In this document: positions 1-9,172 of the stretch, piece by piece
How the letters are laid out: every line of letters starts with the position of its first letter
How positions within the stretch are numbered: position 1 is the stretch's first letter
Assembly: GCA_050186725.1 (NCBI GenBank)
Contig: JBFWYG010000004.1
Location: 77,616-141,615, forward strand
Length of the DNA: 64,000 bases
From: JADJYF01 sp050186725
GTDB taxonomy: Bacteria; Pseudomonadota; Gammaproteobacteria; Ga0077536
Direction of reading: 5' to 3'
Notes under the pieces: generated by a model
The model's input: the letters and a program-made list of their open reading frames with translations, nothing else
Databases searched by the model: none
What the model was told of the DNA's origin: nothing
Position numbers and translations under genes: made by a program

Positions 1-97
1 CGACCGTCGGCATCCTGGATGTCGCCAACGCGACGCGGCGCTATGCTGCGCCCATGTCATCCGCCTTCCCCTGTCGCGGCATCGGCCGCCTCCCGTC

Positions 98-959
98 ATG
101 CACGTCCTGATCGCGGGCGGCGGCATCGGTGGCCTGGCGCTCGCACTGATGCTCGCGGCGCGCGGCGTGGCCGCGACGGTGCTGGAGGCCGCGCGCGAAG
201 TGCGGCCGCTGGGCGTGGGCATCAACCTGCTGCCCCACGCGGTACGAGAGCTCATGACGCTCGGCCTGCTGCCGGCGTTGGACGAGGCCGGCATCCGTAC
301 TCGCGAACTGCGCTACCTGAATCACCTCGGCCAGACACTGTGGGCCGAGCCGCGCGGCACCTGGGCGGGTCACGAGGCGCCGCAGTTCTCCATCCATCGC
401 GGCCAGCTGCACGCGCTCTTGTGGCGCGCGGTGGCGGCGCGACTCGGCGACCGGCTGCGCTGCGACGCGTCGNNNNNNNNNNNNNNNNNNNNNNNNNNNN
501 NNNNNNNNNNNNNNNNNNNNNNNNNNNNNNNNNNNNNNNNNNNNNNNNNNNNNNNNNNNNNNNNNNNNNNNNAGCGAGTACCCGATGTGCGATCGCGATC
601 CGCTGCCCTGGTGGACCCGCGGCCGCGTCACCCTGCTCGGCGATGCCGCCCACCCGATGTACCCGGTGGGCAGCAATGGCGCCTCGCAGGCCATCCTCGA
701 CGCGCGCTGCCTGGCGGACGCGCTCGCCGCCGGCCCGGTGGTCACGGCGCTCGCCGCCTACGAGGCGGAGCGCCGGCCGAAGACCGCCGCCGTCGTCGCC
801 TCCAATCGTCAGGGCGGCCCGGAGCGAGTGATCGATTTCGTGGCCGAGCGCGCCCCGCAGGGCTTCACTGACATCGACCAGGTCGCCAGTCGCGAGGAAC
901 TGGCGGCGATCGTCGGCGGCTACGCGACGCTCGCGGGCTTCTCCGTCCGCGGACCTTGA
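98..959 (+). CDS. PhzS-like FAD-dependent aromatic monooxygenase, interrupted by assembly gap
   Basis: Group A flavin monooxygenase, expected to hydroxylate an aromatic ring using NAD(P)H and O2 in the cytoplasm. The N-terminal part shows the FAD Rossmann motif GxGxxG at residues 7-12, Glu30 for the ribose, and a PLGVGIN segment at 38-44. After the N run the same frame resumes with the second FAD motif GDAAHP (near base 639) and PVGSNGASQAILD. Both halves resemble phenazine hydroxylase PhzS and related oxidoreductases. Relative to that family about 150 residues are missing between the halves, far more than 33, so the 100 N are a placeholder of unknown length and the gene is probably intact in the cell. 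The start is the ATG directly before the Rossmann strand. It converges with the FkbM gene downstream. The substrate is unknown. Confidence 0.8.
473..572. other. Assembly gap (100 N) inside the PhzS-like gene
   Basis: Exactly 100 unknown bases, the usual scaffold placeholder. The flanks share no sequence, so unlike the gap at 61361 this is a true missing piece, estimated at about 450 bp from the family length. Confidence 0.95.
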
Positions 960-975
960 ACCCGGCGAGCGCGCC

Positions 976-1686
976 CTAGCTCGGGCGCGTGAAGGTCGCG
1001 TTGAACTGCAGCATGCGGCCCGTGCGCGGGTCGATGAATTCTTCCTCGAGCAGCCAGAGTTCGAAGCCCTGGGCGGCGAAGAAGTCGAAAAAGTGCCGGT
1101 AGAGCTTCTGCCCCTCGTACAGCGGCACGATGGACAGTTCCATGTGCACCGCGAAAATCTCGGGCAGCGTGCGCACGGCGCCGGCCAGGACCTCGGCCTC
1201 GAAGCCCTGGGTGTCGATCTTCAGGTAGATGCGCCGCGCGTCGCCGCGGTAGCGGGCGAACACGTCGTCGAGCGCGACGACCGGGGTGGCCGCCTGCCCG
1301 ACATAGACCGACTGTGGCGCCGCCTCGGCGTGCGCGGGCAACATCGGCAGCAGGGAAGAACTGTAGGAATTGCCCGCGATGTTGACCACGGCCTCGCCCG
1401 CAGCTGCCCCCAGCGCGCAGCGTTCGTGCACCTGCCACAGCGGGTCGCCGCTCGCGCGGCGGGTGAGCACGGCGTGGGCGGCCGGCAACGGCTCGAAGCA
1501 CACCAGGCGTCCGGCGTAGCCGCGCTCGCGCACGGTCTGCGCGTACTTTCCGACGCTCGCCCCGACGTCCAGCAAGAGGTCGATGCCGAGCGCATGCAGA
1601 GGATCGGGGGGCGGCGGACGATAGCGCGAGAGGCGGAAACCGAGAGTGTTCAGTACGCGCTGCAGCGGGTGTCTTCGGTCGGCCAC
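976..1686 (-). CDS. FkbM family SAM-dependent methyltransferase
   Basis: Class I SAM-dependent O-methyltransferase of the FkbM family (236 aa), a family acting on sugars and polyketides. The SAM-binding motif LLLDVGASVGKYA lies at residues 37-49 and the acidic loop CFEP at 63-66. The family motif LKIDTQGFEAEVLAG is at 155-169. The start ATG at 1686 gives a normal family length. It follows the PAS/zinc-ribbon gene on the same strand by about 10 bp, so the two may be co-transcribed. There are no glycan genes next to it, so the acceptor cannot be inferred. Confidence 0.85.
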   Translation of the reverse strand: MADRRHPLQRVLNTLGFRLSRYRPPPPDPLHALGIDLLLDVGASVGKYAQTVRERGYAGRLVCFEPLPAAHAVLTRRASGDPLWQVHERCALGAAAGEAVVNIAGNSYSSSLLPMLPAHAEAAPQSVYVGQAATPVVALDDVFARYRGDARRIYLKIDTQGFEAEVLAGAVRTLPEIFAVHMELSIVPLYEGQKLYRHFFDFFAAQGFELWLLEEEFIDPRTGRMLQFNATFTRPS

Positions 1687-1696
1687 CAGATCCCTC

Positions 1697-2344
1697 TCAG
1701 TGACGCTCGCGGGCGGCGCCCGCGCTCACGTACTGAGGGTAATAGTAGCCGAAGCACACCGCGCACACCGCGCGCGGGGTGGCGTCGCCATCGCGACCGC
1801 CAGCGGCGGCGCGCAGCGCCGGCCATTCCCAGCGCGTGGCGTAGCGCCGCACGCGGCGGCAGTGCACGCAGGCCGCGGCGCGCGGCACGCTGGGCAGCAT
1901 TCCGACCTCGGCACCGCCGCCGGCCACCAGGGTCAGACGCTGGTAGGTCATGGGCACGGCGCCAGTGAGCAGCACGAAGGCGCGCCGCTCGGCCAGGGGA
2001 AAGAGACAGGCCTGCGCCTGCAGCAGCGGTCGCGGCGCCAGCAGTTCGAACTGCAGCCGGGCCGGATAGACCGATTCCCGGGCGGTGGGCGCCAGCGCCA
2101 CGGTGGCCTCGAAGCCCGCGCGGCGCGCCTTGGGAAGATAGGCCAGCAGGTTCGCGCCCAGCAGGCTGGCGTCAGGCGCGCCCTGCCCCTCGCCACCGAG
2201 CAGGCGCGCCGCGCGCGGATTGAGGTAGCCGATGGCGCAATCGGGCCACAGGCCGATCACCAGGTGGTGATCCCGCTCGAGCGCATCGATCAGAAAGGCC
2301 TCGTTCAGCAACGGAACGAAGCTGCGGTCGGCGCGACCCCGCAT
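1697..2344 (-). CDS. PAS-like protein with C-terminal zinc-ribbon cysteines
   Basis: A 215-aa soluble protein. Residues about 15-130 look like a PAS sensor fold (for example DCAIGYLNPRAARLLG, typical of PAS helices after the first strand). The C-terminus carries two CxxC pairs, C159xxC162 and C194xxC197, arranged like the short zinc-ribbon tail seen after PAS domains in many proteobacterial signalling proteins, although the sequence between them is divergent. No kinase, GGDEF or HTH output domain is present. It is transcribed divergently from the EAL phosphodiesterase, which suggests but does not prove a regulatory link. PAS assignment is by pattern only. Confidence 0.5.
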   Translation of the reverse strand: MRGRADRSFVPLLNEAFLIDALERDHHLVIGLWPDCAIGYLNPRAARLLGGEGQGAPDASLLGANLLAYLPKARRAGFEATVALAPTARESVYPARLQFELLAPRPLLQAQACLFPLAERRAFVLLTGAVPMTYQRLTLVAGGGAEVGMLPSVPRAAACVHCRRVRRYATRWEWPALRAAAGGRDGDATPRAVCAVCFGYYYPQYVSAGAARERH

Positions 2345-2556
2345 GTGGACCTCGGTACCCCAATGAACCCGTGAAGACGTACTCGGTTACGAGCACACCT
2401 AAGTGTGCCGTCATCGGCGCGGACCGCGCAATGCCGCGCTTTTCGCCATCGATAGCGTGCAAGAAATGCAAAGCAACAGTGCACGTTTCGCACCAAGCTG
2501 GCACATATTCAAGGCGCATGCGACAGGCGTCGCTATGCACAGCCGATAGCATTCGA

Positions 2557-3861
2557 ATGGGCCTCTGCATGAGCCTGCGCGTCGTACCACTCCAGTCCAC
2601 GGACGCGACGGGGATCCACACCTATTACAGCGGCGGCCGCCTCTGCGCGCGACCGCTGAAGCGCGAGATCTTCAGCGCCTTCCAGCCGATCTTCAGCATC
2701 GCGCACCAGCGCGTGGTGGGCTGCGAGGGCCTGGTGCGCGAGCAAGGACCGAGCGGGCCACGCTATCCCCAGGGCCTGTTCGACACCTCGCGAATCGATC
2801 ATCGGGTACAGATCGATGCGGCCTGCGTCGCCCTGCACGTGGCGAACTTCCACGCGCTGGACGCTGAACACCTGTGGCTGTTCCTGAACCTCGACCCAGT
2901 GGCGCTGTGCCAGTACCCGCTGCTCGAGGACTTCGTCGGCGCGACGCTCCGCCGGCACGGCGTGGCGCCGGGCTCGGTGGTGATCGAGATCCTCGAACAG
3001 CCCATCGAGGACTTCCACGCGGTCGAGCACGCGGTCAATCACTACCGCGCGCTCGGTTGCATGATCGCCATCGACGACTTCGGCGCCGGGCACTCCAACT
3101 TCCAGCGCATCTGGGATCTGCGGCCCGACATGGTGAAGCTCGATCGCGGCATGCTGCTCGCCGCGACGCGCGACAAGCGCATACGCCGCAGCCTGCCGAG
3201 CATCGTCACCCTGCTGCATGAGACCGGTTGCCTGGTGGTGGCGGAAGGCATCGAGACCGAAGACCAGGCGCTGATCGCGATGGACGCCAACGTCGACCTG
3301 GTGCAGGGCTTCCTGTTCGCGCGCCCGGCGGAGATCACCGCCCCCATGGTGATGCGCGACGTGCAATGGCACAGCCTGCGCGAGCGCCTGCAGCAGGACG
3401 CCCTGTCACAGACCATCGCCGCGCGCCGCCACCTCGGCCCCATCGCCGCGCAGTTCCTCGCCGCCACGCGCAATCTCGCCGCGCCGAGCGACTTCCTCAG
3501 CCGCGCGGCCGGGCTGCTGAACGACCCACGCGTCTGGCGCTGCTTCGTGCTGGACGAGCACGGCACCCAGGTCGGCCGCAACATCAACAGCACCACCGCG
3601 CGTGAGACAGGTGATTCGCGCCTGCGGCCGATGGCGCTCGCCAAGGGCGCCTCCTGGCACCATCGCCCCTACTTCCGCCGCGCGGTGGAAGCCCAGGGCG
3701 AACTCTACATCTCCCATCCCTATCTCTCGGTCAGCGACGCGGCGATGTGCATCACCCTGTCGATCGCGCAGCGCATCGACGGCAAGCTCTACGTCGCCTG
3801 CCTGGATGTCGCGGACGACGACGACGTGCACGGCGAACAGGGCGCGCCCCGGCGACGCTGA
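2557..3861 (+). CDS. EAL-domain c-di-GMP phosphodiesterase with C-terminal Cache/PDC-like sensor
   Basis: Cyclic di-GMP phosphodiesterase of about 434 aa. The EAL domain (about 35-265) keeps every metal and catalytic position I can place: E57 (as EGL instead of EAL), N111, E144, D173-D174 in AIDDFGAG, K194, E230 in VVAEGIE and Q250 in VQGF, so it should be active. Residues about 300-425 resemble the PDC/Cache sensor found behind EAL in the YkuI type, with WHHRPYFRRA and a SDAAMCITLS strand. There is no membrane segment, so sensing is cytoplasmic. An in-frame ATG exists at 2371, but the added 62 residues are Cys/Lys-rich, unlike the family, and cover the divergent promoter region. ATG 2557 (or 2569) is preferred; neither has a strong ribosome-binding site. 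Confidence 0.85.
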   Translation: MGLCMSLRVVPLQSTDATGIHTYYSGGRLCARPLKREIFSAFQPIFSIAHQRVVGCEGLVREQGPSGPRYPQGLFDTSRIDHRVQIDAACVALHVANFHALDAEHLWLFLNLDPVALCQYPLLEDFVGATLRRHGVAPGSVVIEILEQPIEDFHAVEHAVNHYRALGCMIAIDDFGAGHSNFQRIWDLRPDMVKLDRGMLLAATRDKRIRRSLPSIVTLLHETGCLVVAEGIETEDQALIAMDANVDLVQGFLFARPAEITAPMVMRDVQWHSLRERLQQDALSQTIAARRHLGPIAAQFLAATRNLAAPSDFLSRAAGLLNDPRVWRCFVLDEHGTQVGRNINSTTARETGDSRLRPMALAKGASWHHRPYFRRAVEAQGELYISHPYLSVSDAAMCITLSIAQRIDGKLYVACLDVADDDDVHGEQGAPRRR

Positions 3862-3963
3862 GCCGCGCGACGCGCACCCTGCCGCCGGCGCAAGAAACGG
3901 GATGCCGACACGCGCGGTATGCGCCAGACTGCGCGCATCCGCCAGGCAAGGAGATCCCACGCG

Positions 3964-4413
3964 ATGAACACTCGAGTCCGCGCGCCGCGCTTGCTGCCCT
4001 GCATTGCCCTGCTCGGCGGGCTGGTCGCCGCCCAGGCCGAAGAACCCACGCCCGCCCCCGGCCAGTACCAGCTGGCGGTGCAGTTGCTCATGCCGAACCT
4101 CGAAGAGATGCGCGAGATCACCGTGCGCGACGAGCGCTGTCTCTCGGCGGGCGAGGCCAGCGGGCTGTTCCCGGTGATGCGCCAACCGGCACTCCACGGC
4201 TGCCGCCTGGTAGAGCCGCGGCGCGGCGCGGACGGTATCGACTACGTGCTCCAGTGCCAGAGCGCGCGGGTCGCCACCGGCAGCGCGCGCGTCACGGTGG
4301 AGAGCGATGGCGCGCTGCTCGGCCAGTTGCAGGTGAAGATGGGCGGCAAGAACATGACCTTCAGCCAGCACAGCATCGCGCGCCGCACCGGCGACTGCAC
4401 GCCCGCCGGCTGA
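3964..4413 (+). CDS. DUF3617-family exported protein
   Basis: Small secreted protein (149 aa) with an N-terminal signal peptide (basic MNTRVRAPR, hydrophobic LLPCIALLGGLVAA, cleavage near AQA). The mature part has the DUF3617 pattern: a GQY start to a beta-strand, an RDERCLS segment, and cysteines in HGCRL, LQCQS and GDCTP that could form two disulfides in the periplasm. Function is unknown for the family, which is common in Gammaproteobacteria. The ATG at 3964 is chosen because AAGGAG lies a few bases upstream and because it begins the signal peptide. The upstream in-frame ATG at 3919 would bury the signal. Confidence 0.75.
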   Translation: MNTRVRAPRLLPCIALLGGLVAAQAEEPTPAPGQYQLAVQLLMPNLEEMREITVRDERCLSAGEASGLFPVMRQPALHGCRLVEPRRGADGIDYVLQCQSARVATGSARVTVESDGALLGQLQVKMGGKNMTFSQHSIARRTGDCTPAG

Positions 4414-4651
4414 CGCCCCACCCCCGGCGGCGCGCCGGCGACGTGCGCCGCGCCTCAGTACAGTGCGGCGTTCGCGGGCCGCTAAGCAGCTTCGTGAACG
4501 CGGGACGTACCGCGCCGGCCTCGGGACTCGCAGCGCGCGGGGCTCCCAGGTGAGCGCGGGCCGTGGCATGTCAATTGCACCTCGTCCTGCGTAGCCACGC
4601 CGGCCTCGACGCCGGCGCGCGTCGCATGCGAATTCGACAAGGCGGGTGTGA
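4414..4651. other. Intergenic region before zwf
   Basis: 238 bp without a supportable gene. It contains several GC-rich inverted repeats of low specificity and no recognisable tRNA or terminator T-run. It must hold the zwf promoter, but I cannot identify boxes with confidence. Confidence 0.4.
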
Positions 4652-6118
4652 GTGGTGGCGAAGATCCCTGCAGGCGTGGGCCCCCGTTATCCCCAGGTGG
4701 TGGTGCTGGTCGGCGCGACCGGCGATCTGGCCAAGCGCAAACTGCTGCCCGGCCTGGTGCACCTGGTCCGCTCGGGCTTCATTCCGGGCTGCCGCATCAT
4801 CGGCGTGTCGCTGGACGACATGGACGCGGACGGTTTCCGCAACCTCGCCCGCCAGGCGGTCGCCGAGTTCGGCAACCGCAAGCTCGCCGACGGCGACTGG
4901 GCGGCCTTCGCCACCTGCCTGGACTACGTGCCGCTGTCGGCCGGCCCGGCCGCGATCCGCGCCGCGGTGGACGAGGCCGAAGCGAGCTTCGTCGGCGAGT
5001 GTCGCCGCCTGCATTACCTGAGCGTACCGCCGAGCGCCGCGCTGCCGGCCATCCACACGCTCGGCGACGCCGGCCTGGTGGAACGTTCACGGGTGGTGAT
5101 GGAGAAGCCCTTCGGCACCGATCTCGACTCCGCCGTGACGTTGAACCAGCGTCTGCACGAGGTGTTCGCCGAGGAGCAGATCTTTCGCATCGATCATTTC
5201 CTCGGCAAGGAACCGGCGCAGAACATCCTCGCCTTCCGCTTCGCCAACGGCCTGTTCGAGCCCATCTGGAATCGCAACTTCATCGACCACGTGCAGATCG
5301 ACGTGCCCGAGACGCTCGGCCTCGGCAAGCGCGCCGCCTTCTACGAGCAGACCGGCGCGTTCCGCGACATGGTCGTCACGCATCTCTTCCAGATCCTGGG
5401 CTTCATGGCCATGGAGCCGCCGACCGCGCTGGAACCCGCGCCCATCGGCGAGGAGAAGAACAAGGTGTTCCGCAGCATGCTGCCGGTCAAGCCGAGCGAC
5501 GTGGTGCGCGGCCAGTACGCCGGTTACCGTGCCGAGGAAGGCGTGGATCCGGAGTCGGACACCGACACCTTCATCGCGATGAAGTGCTACATCGACAACT
5601 GGCGCTGGGCCGGCGTGCCGTTCTACCTGCGCACCGGCAAGCGCATGGCCGAGGGCCAGCGCATCATTTCCATCGCGTTCCGCGAAGCGCCGAAGAGCAT
5701 GTTTCCACCCGGCTCCGGCGTCGGCGCGCGCGGCCCCGATCACCTGACCTTCGATCTCGCCGATGCGAGCAAGATGTCGCTGTCCTTCTACGGCAAGCGC
5801 CCGGGCCCCGGCTTCAGGCTCGACAAGCTGAGCCTGCAGTTCGCGATGGACGACACCGCCTACGTCGGCGACGTGCTCGAAGCCTACGAGCGCCTGATCC
5901 TGGACGCGATGCGCGGCGACCACACGCTGTTCACCACCGCCGATGGCATCGAGCGCCTGTGGGAAGTCTCCACCCCGCTGCTCGAAGCCCCGCCGCCGGT
6001 GCGCATGTACGCGCCCGGTTCCTGGGGACCGAACGCAATCCACCAGATGATCGCGCCCCATGCCTGGCGGCTGCCCTTTGAACGGGCCTGGCGCGATCCC
6101 GGCGCGGCGGGCACGTGA
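4652..6118 (+). CDS. zwf: Glucose-6-phosphate 1-dehydrogenase
   Basis: Oxidises glucose-6-phosphate to 6-phosphogluconolactone with NAD(P)+, the entry to the Entner-Doudoroff and pentose phosphate routes. The 488-aa length is normal. The coenzyme motif VLVGATGDLAKRK lies at 18-30, the EKPFG motif at 151-155, and the active-site signature RIDHFLGKE at 179-187 with the substrate-binding lysine K186. The start is one of two tandem GTG codons (4652 or 4655). No strong ribosome-binding site precedes them. It converges with pgl (16-bp gap) instead of forming the usual zwf-pgl operon. The substrate route continues in edd and eda downstream. Confidence 0.95.
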   Translation: MVAKIPAGVGPRYPQVVVLVGATGDLAKRKLLPGLVHLVRSGFIPGCRIIGVSLDDMDADGFRNLARQAVAEFGNRKLADGDWAAFATCLDYVPLSAGPAAIRAAVDEAEASFVGECRRLHYLSVPPSAALPAIHTLGDAGLVERSRVVMEKPFGTDLDSAVTLNQRLHEVFAEEQIFRIDHFLGKEPAQNILAFRFANGLFEPIWNRNFIDHVQIDVPETLGLGKRAAFYEQTGAFRDMVVTHLFQILGFMAMEPPTALEPAPIGEEKNKVFRSMLPVKPSDVVRGQYAGYRAEEGVDPESDTDTFIAMKCYIDNWRWAGVPFYLRTGKRMAEGQRIISIAFREAPKSMFPPGSGVGARGPDHLTFDLADASKMSLSFYGKRPGPGFRLDKLSLQFAMDDTAYVGDVLEAYERLILDAMRGDHTLFTTADGIERLWEVSTPLLEAPPPVRMYAPGSWGPNAIHQMIAPHAWRLPFERAWRDPGAAGT

Positions 6119-6134
6119 ATGGGTCGCGGTCTGC

Positions 6135-6842
6135 TCAGGGCGCCCAGTAGACCGCCGGCGTCACGCGCGCGTGGCGCAGCACGGCGCCGAGCGGCACGTC
6201 CAGAGCACCTTGTCGCACCTGCTGGTACAGCGACCACTTGCTTTCGCCTTCGATGTGCAGCGCGAGGCGCCGCGTATCGAGCAGCGCCGCGAGATTCAGG
6301 CTGATGCGCTCTGCGGGCGCGACCGGCGCGGTCATGGCCACACAAGCCGGCAGGCTCGCAGGATCGAGCGCCGCGGCCAGCCCCGGCGCGCGGGGAAAGA
6401 GTGATGCCGTGTGGCCGTCGTCGCCCATGCCGAGCAACACGAGATCAAACGGTCGTGGCATGCGCGCCAGCGCCTGCCACGCGCGGGTCAGCCCCTGTTC
6501 CGGGCGGGCGGCCTCGTTCTTCAGCGGCACGAACTGCGCGCGCGCCGCGTGGCCGGTGAGCAAGGTGGCGCGCACCAGCGCGGCGTTGCTGCCCGCCTCG
6601 TGTTCGTCGACCCAGCGTTCGTCGGCAAGCGTCACGAACACCCGCGCCCACTCGAGCGGCGTGGCCGCGAGGGCAGCGAACAGCCGCGCGGGCGTGCGCC
6701 CTCCCGACACCACCAGGCTCGCCGCGCCGCGCGCGCCGATCGCGGATGCGAGCGCGCCGACGATCTCGGTCGCCAGCGCCGCGGCCAGCGCGTCGGCCGA
6801 GGCAAAGCGATGTTCTTCCCAGGTCAACATGGTCCGCATCAT
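6135..6842 (-). CDS. pgl: 6-phosphogluconolactonase
   Basis: Hydrolyses 6-phosphogluconolactone to 6-phosphogluconate. The 235-aa protein has the DevB/Pgl family hallmarks: LVVSGGRTPARLF near residue 43, LADERWVD near 92 and GMGDDGHTASLFP near 138. It sits on the opposite strand between zwf and edd, convergent with the former and divergent from the latter, so the three genes of one pathway are in at least two transcription units. Starts at 6842 or the ATG at 6830 (MLTWEEH) are both possible. Only about 59 bp separates it from the edd start, so a shared divergent promoter is likely. Confidence 0.92.
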   Translation of the reverse strand: MMRTMLTWEEHRFASADALAAALATEIVGALASAIGARGAASLVVSGGRTPARLFAALAATPLEWARVFVTLADERWVDEHEAGSNAALVRATLLTGHAARAQFVPLKNEAARPEQGLTRAWQALARMPRPFDLVLLGMGDDGHTASLFPRAPGLAAALDPASLPACVAMTAPVAPAERISLNLAALLDTRRLALHIEGESKWSLYQQVRQGALDVPLGAVLRHARVTPAVYWAP

Positions 6843-6901
6843 ACGCGAGGCTCGACGCCAATGAGTTCCATCCTCCTCCCACCGCCGGCGGCGCGCGCGC
6901 G

Positions 6902-8728
6902 ATGAGCGGCGCGGTCCTCAATCCTCGCGTCGCCGAGGTCACCGCGCGCATCGTCGCGCGCAGCGAGGCCAGCCGCGGCGACTACCTGGAACGCATGCGC
7001 GGCGCGCGCGGCGCGGGTCCGCAGCGCGCGCGCCTGGCCTGCGCCAATCTCGCCCACGGCTTCGCCGCGGCCGACGCGCCCGACAAGCCGCAGTTGAAGA
7101 CCGGCGGCTGGCCGAACATCGCGATCGTGTCGGCCTACAACGACATGCTCTCGGCCCATCGTCCGCTGGAGCGCTATCCCGCGATCCTGAAACAGGCGGC
7201 GCGCGAGGCCGGCGCGGTCGCGCAGTTCGCCGGCGGTGTGCCCGCCATGTGTGACGGCGTGACCCAGGGACGCGCCGGCATGGAACTCTCGCTCTTCAGC
7301 CGCGACGTGATCGCGATGGCGACCGCCGTCGCGCTGTCCCACGACATGTTCGACGCCGCGCTGTGCCTGGGCGTGTGCGACAAGATAGTGCCGGGACTCT
7401 TCATCGGCGCGCTGTCCTTCGGCCATCTGCCAGTGGCGTTCGTACCGGCCGGTCCCATGCCCTCCGGGCTGCCGAACAAGGAGAAGGCGCGCATCCGCCA
7501 GCTCTTCGCGCAGGGCAAGGTCGGGCGCGACGCGCTGCTCGAATCCGAATCGCAGAGCTATCACACCGAGGGCACCTGCACCTTCTACGGCACCGCCAAC
7601 AGCAACCAGATGCTGATGGAGGTGATGGGTCTGCACCTCGCGGGCAGCGCCTTCGTGCCGCCCAACACGCCGCTGCGCGACGCGCTGACCGCGGCCGCCG
7701 CGCGGCGCATCGCGGCGCTGACCGCTCTCGGCGACGACTATGTCCCCATGGCCGAGATTATCGACGAACGCGCCATCGTCAACGCCATCGTCGGCCTGCT
7801 CGCCACCGGCGGCTCGACCAATCACACCATTCACCTGGTCGCCATGGCGCGCGCCGCGGGCGTGCTGATCAACTGGGACGACATGAGTGAACTGTCCGAG
7901 GTGACGCCGCTCCTGACGCGCGTCTATCCGAACGGCAGCGCCGACGTGAACCACTTCCATGCCGCCGGCGGCATGGGCTTCCTGGTGCGCGAGCTGCTCG
8001 CGGGCGGCCTGCTGCACGGCGACGTGCGGACCGTGATGGGCGCTGGCCTCGCGCACTATGCGACCGAGCCGTTCCTGACCGACGCCGGCCTCACCTGGCG
8101 CGCGGCGCCTGGCACGAGCGGCGACGCCGACGTGCTGCGTCCGCTCGCCGATCCCTTCAGCGCGGACGGCGGCCTCAAGCTCCTCTCCGGCAATCTCGGC
8201 CGCGCGGTGATCAAGACCTCGGCGGTCAAGCCCGAGCATCGCGTGGTCACCGCGCCGGCGCTGGTGTTCGACGACCAGGCCGAGGTGGTCGCGGCGTTCA
8301 AGGCCGGCAAGCTCGCGCGCGATTTCGTCGCGGTGGTGCGCTACCAGGGACCACGCGCCAACGGCATGCCCGAGCTGCACCAGCTGACGCCGTCGCTCAC
8401 CACGCTGCAGGACCAGGGCTACCGCGTGGCGCTGGTGACCGACGGCCGCATGTCAGGCGCCTCGGGCGCGGTGCCGGCCGCCATCCACGTTACGCCGGAA
8501 TGCCTGAACGGCGGACCGCTGCGCCACGTGCGGGACGGCGACATCATTCACATCGACAGCCTGCGCGGCGTGCTGGAAGCGCAGGTGCCCGCAGCCGAGT
8601 GGCAGGCGCGTGTCACGACGCAGCCCGATCTCTCGGGCAACATGACAGGCATGGGCCGCGAGCTGTTCGCGGGCTTTCGCGCCGCCGCCCTCGACGCCGA
8701 GGCCGGCGCCAGCAGCTTCGGGAGCTGA
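6902..8728 (+). CDS. edd: Phosphogluconate dehydratase (Entner-Doudoroff)
   Basis: Dehydrates 6-phosphogluconate to 2-keto-3-deoxy-6-phosphogluconate, using a [4Fe-4S] cluster. The 608-aa protein belongs to the IlvD/Edd family. Cluster cysteines are seen in CDGVTQG (about residue 116) and CLGVCDK (about 155), plus the Edd-typical TCTFYGTANSNQM (about 225). The C-terminal GRMSGASGAVPAAIHV segment is also conserved. The ATG at 6902 begins the conserved N-terminus; the reading frame extends upstream, but the extra residues are Arg/Ala-rich and overlap pgl. The eda ATG lies one base after the stop, so the two are translated together. Confidence 0.95.
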   Translation: MSGAVLNPRVAEVTARIVARSEASRGDYLERMRGARGAGPQRARLACANLAHGFAAADAPDKPQLKTGGWPNIAIVSAYNDMLSAHRPLERYPAILKQAAREAGAVAQFAGGVPAMCDGVTQGRAGMELSLFSRDVIAMATAVALSHDMFDAALCLGVCDKIVPGLFIGALSFGHLPVAFVPAGPMPSGLPNKEKARIRQLFAQGKVGRDALLESESQSYHTEGTCTFYGTANSNQMLMEVMGLHLAGSAFVPPNTPLRDALTAAAARRIAALTALGDDYVPMAEIIDERAIVNAIVGLLATGGSTNHTIHLVAMARAAGVLINWDDMSELSEVTPLLTRVYPNGSADVNHFHAAGGMGFLVRELLAGGLLHGDVRTVMGAGLAHYATEPFLTDAGLTWRAAPGTSGDADVLRPLADPFSADGGLKLLSGNLGRAVIKTSAVKPEHRVVTAPALVFDDQAEVVAAFKAGKLARDFVAVVRYQGPRANGMPELHQLTPSLTTLQDQGYRVALVTDGRMSGASGAVPAAIHVTPECLNGGPLRHVRDGDIIHIDSLRGVLEAQVPAAEWQARVTTQPDLSGNMTGMGRELFAGFRAAALDAEAGASSFGS

Positions 8729-8729
8729 C

Positions 8730-9172
8730 ATGGACATACGCGACATCTTCGCCCTCGCGCCGGTGATCCCGGTGCTGATCATCGAACGCCTGGCCGACGC
8801 CGTGCCGCTCGCCCGCGCGCTCTGCGCGGGCGGCCTGCCGGTGCTGGAGGTGACGATGCGCACGCCGGTCGCGCTGGACGCGATCAGCGCGATGCGCGAC
8901 GCGGTGCCCGAGGCGGTCGTCGGCGTCGGAACCCTCACCCGCCCCGCCGACTTCACCGCGGCGGAGGCCGCCGGCGCGCAGTTCGGCGTGTCGCCGGGCC
9001 TCACCACCGAACTCGCGGCCGCGGCGCATCACGCCGCCTTCCCGCTGCTGCCCGGGGTCATGACGCCGAGCGAAGTGATCGCCGCGCGCCTTGCCGGCTT
9101 TTCCGCGCTCAAACTGTTCCCGGCGAGCCAGGCTGGCGGTCTCGGCATGTTGAAGGCCCTGGCCTCGCCCTT
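8730..9172 (+). CDS. eda: KDPG aldolase, 3' end lost in assembly gap
   Basis: Splits 2-keto-3-deoxy-6-phosphogluconate into pyruvate and glyceraldehyde-3-phosphate. The visible 147 residues contain the catalytic Glu40 in LEVTMRT, the GVGTLT strand, the phosphate-binding GAQFGVSPG and LLPGVMTP segments, and the Schiff-base lysine K128 in LKLFPAS. The family is about 205-215 aa, so about 60 residues lie in the gap. The gene starts one base after edd, with a GGGAG ribosome-binding sequence inside the end of edd. The coding frame can be followed only to the gap; a reading through the N run into glgP would be false. Confidence 0.93.

Noticed and set aside
2371..2556. N-terminal extension of the EAL protein from ATG 2371
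   Set aside because: Adds Cys/Lys-rich residues unlike the family and covers the promoter of the divergent gene.
4414..4651. Small RNA or riboswitch before zwf
   Set aside because: GC-rich repeats are present but none forms a clear, specific structure.
6839..8380. 513-aa minus-strand frame
   Set aside because: Shadow of edd, with no recognisable family pattern.
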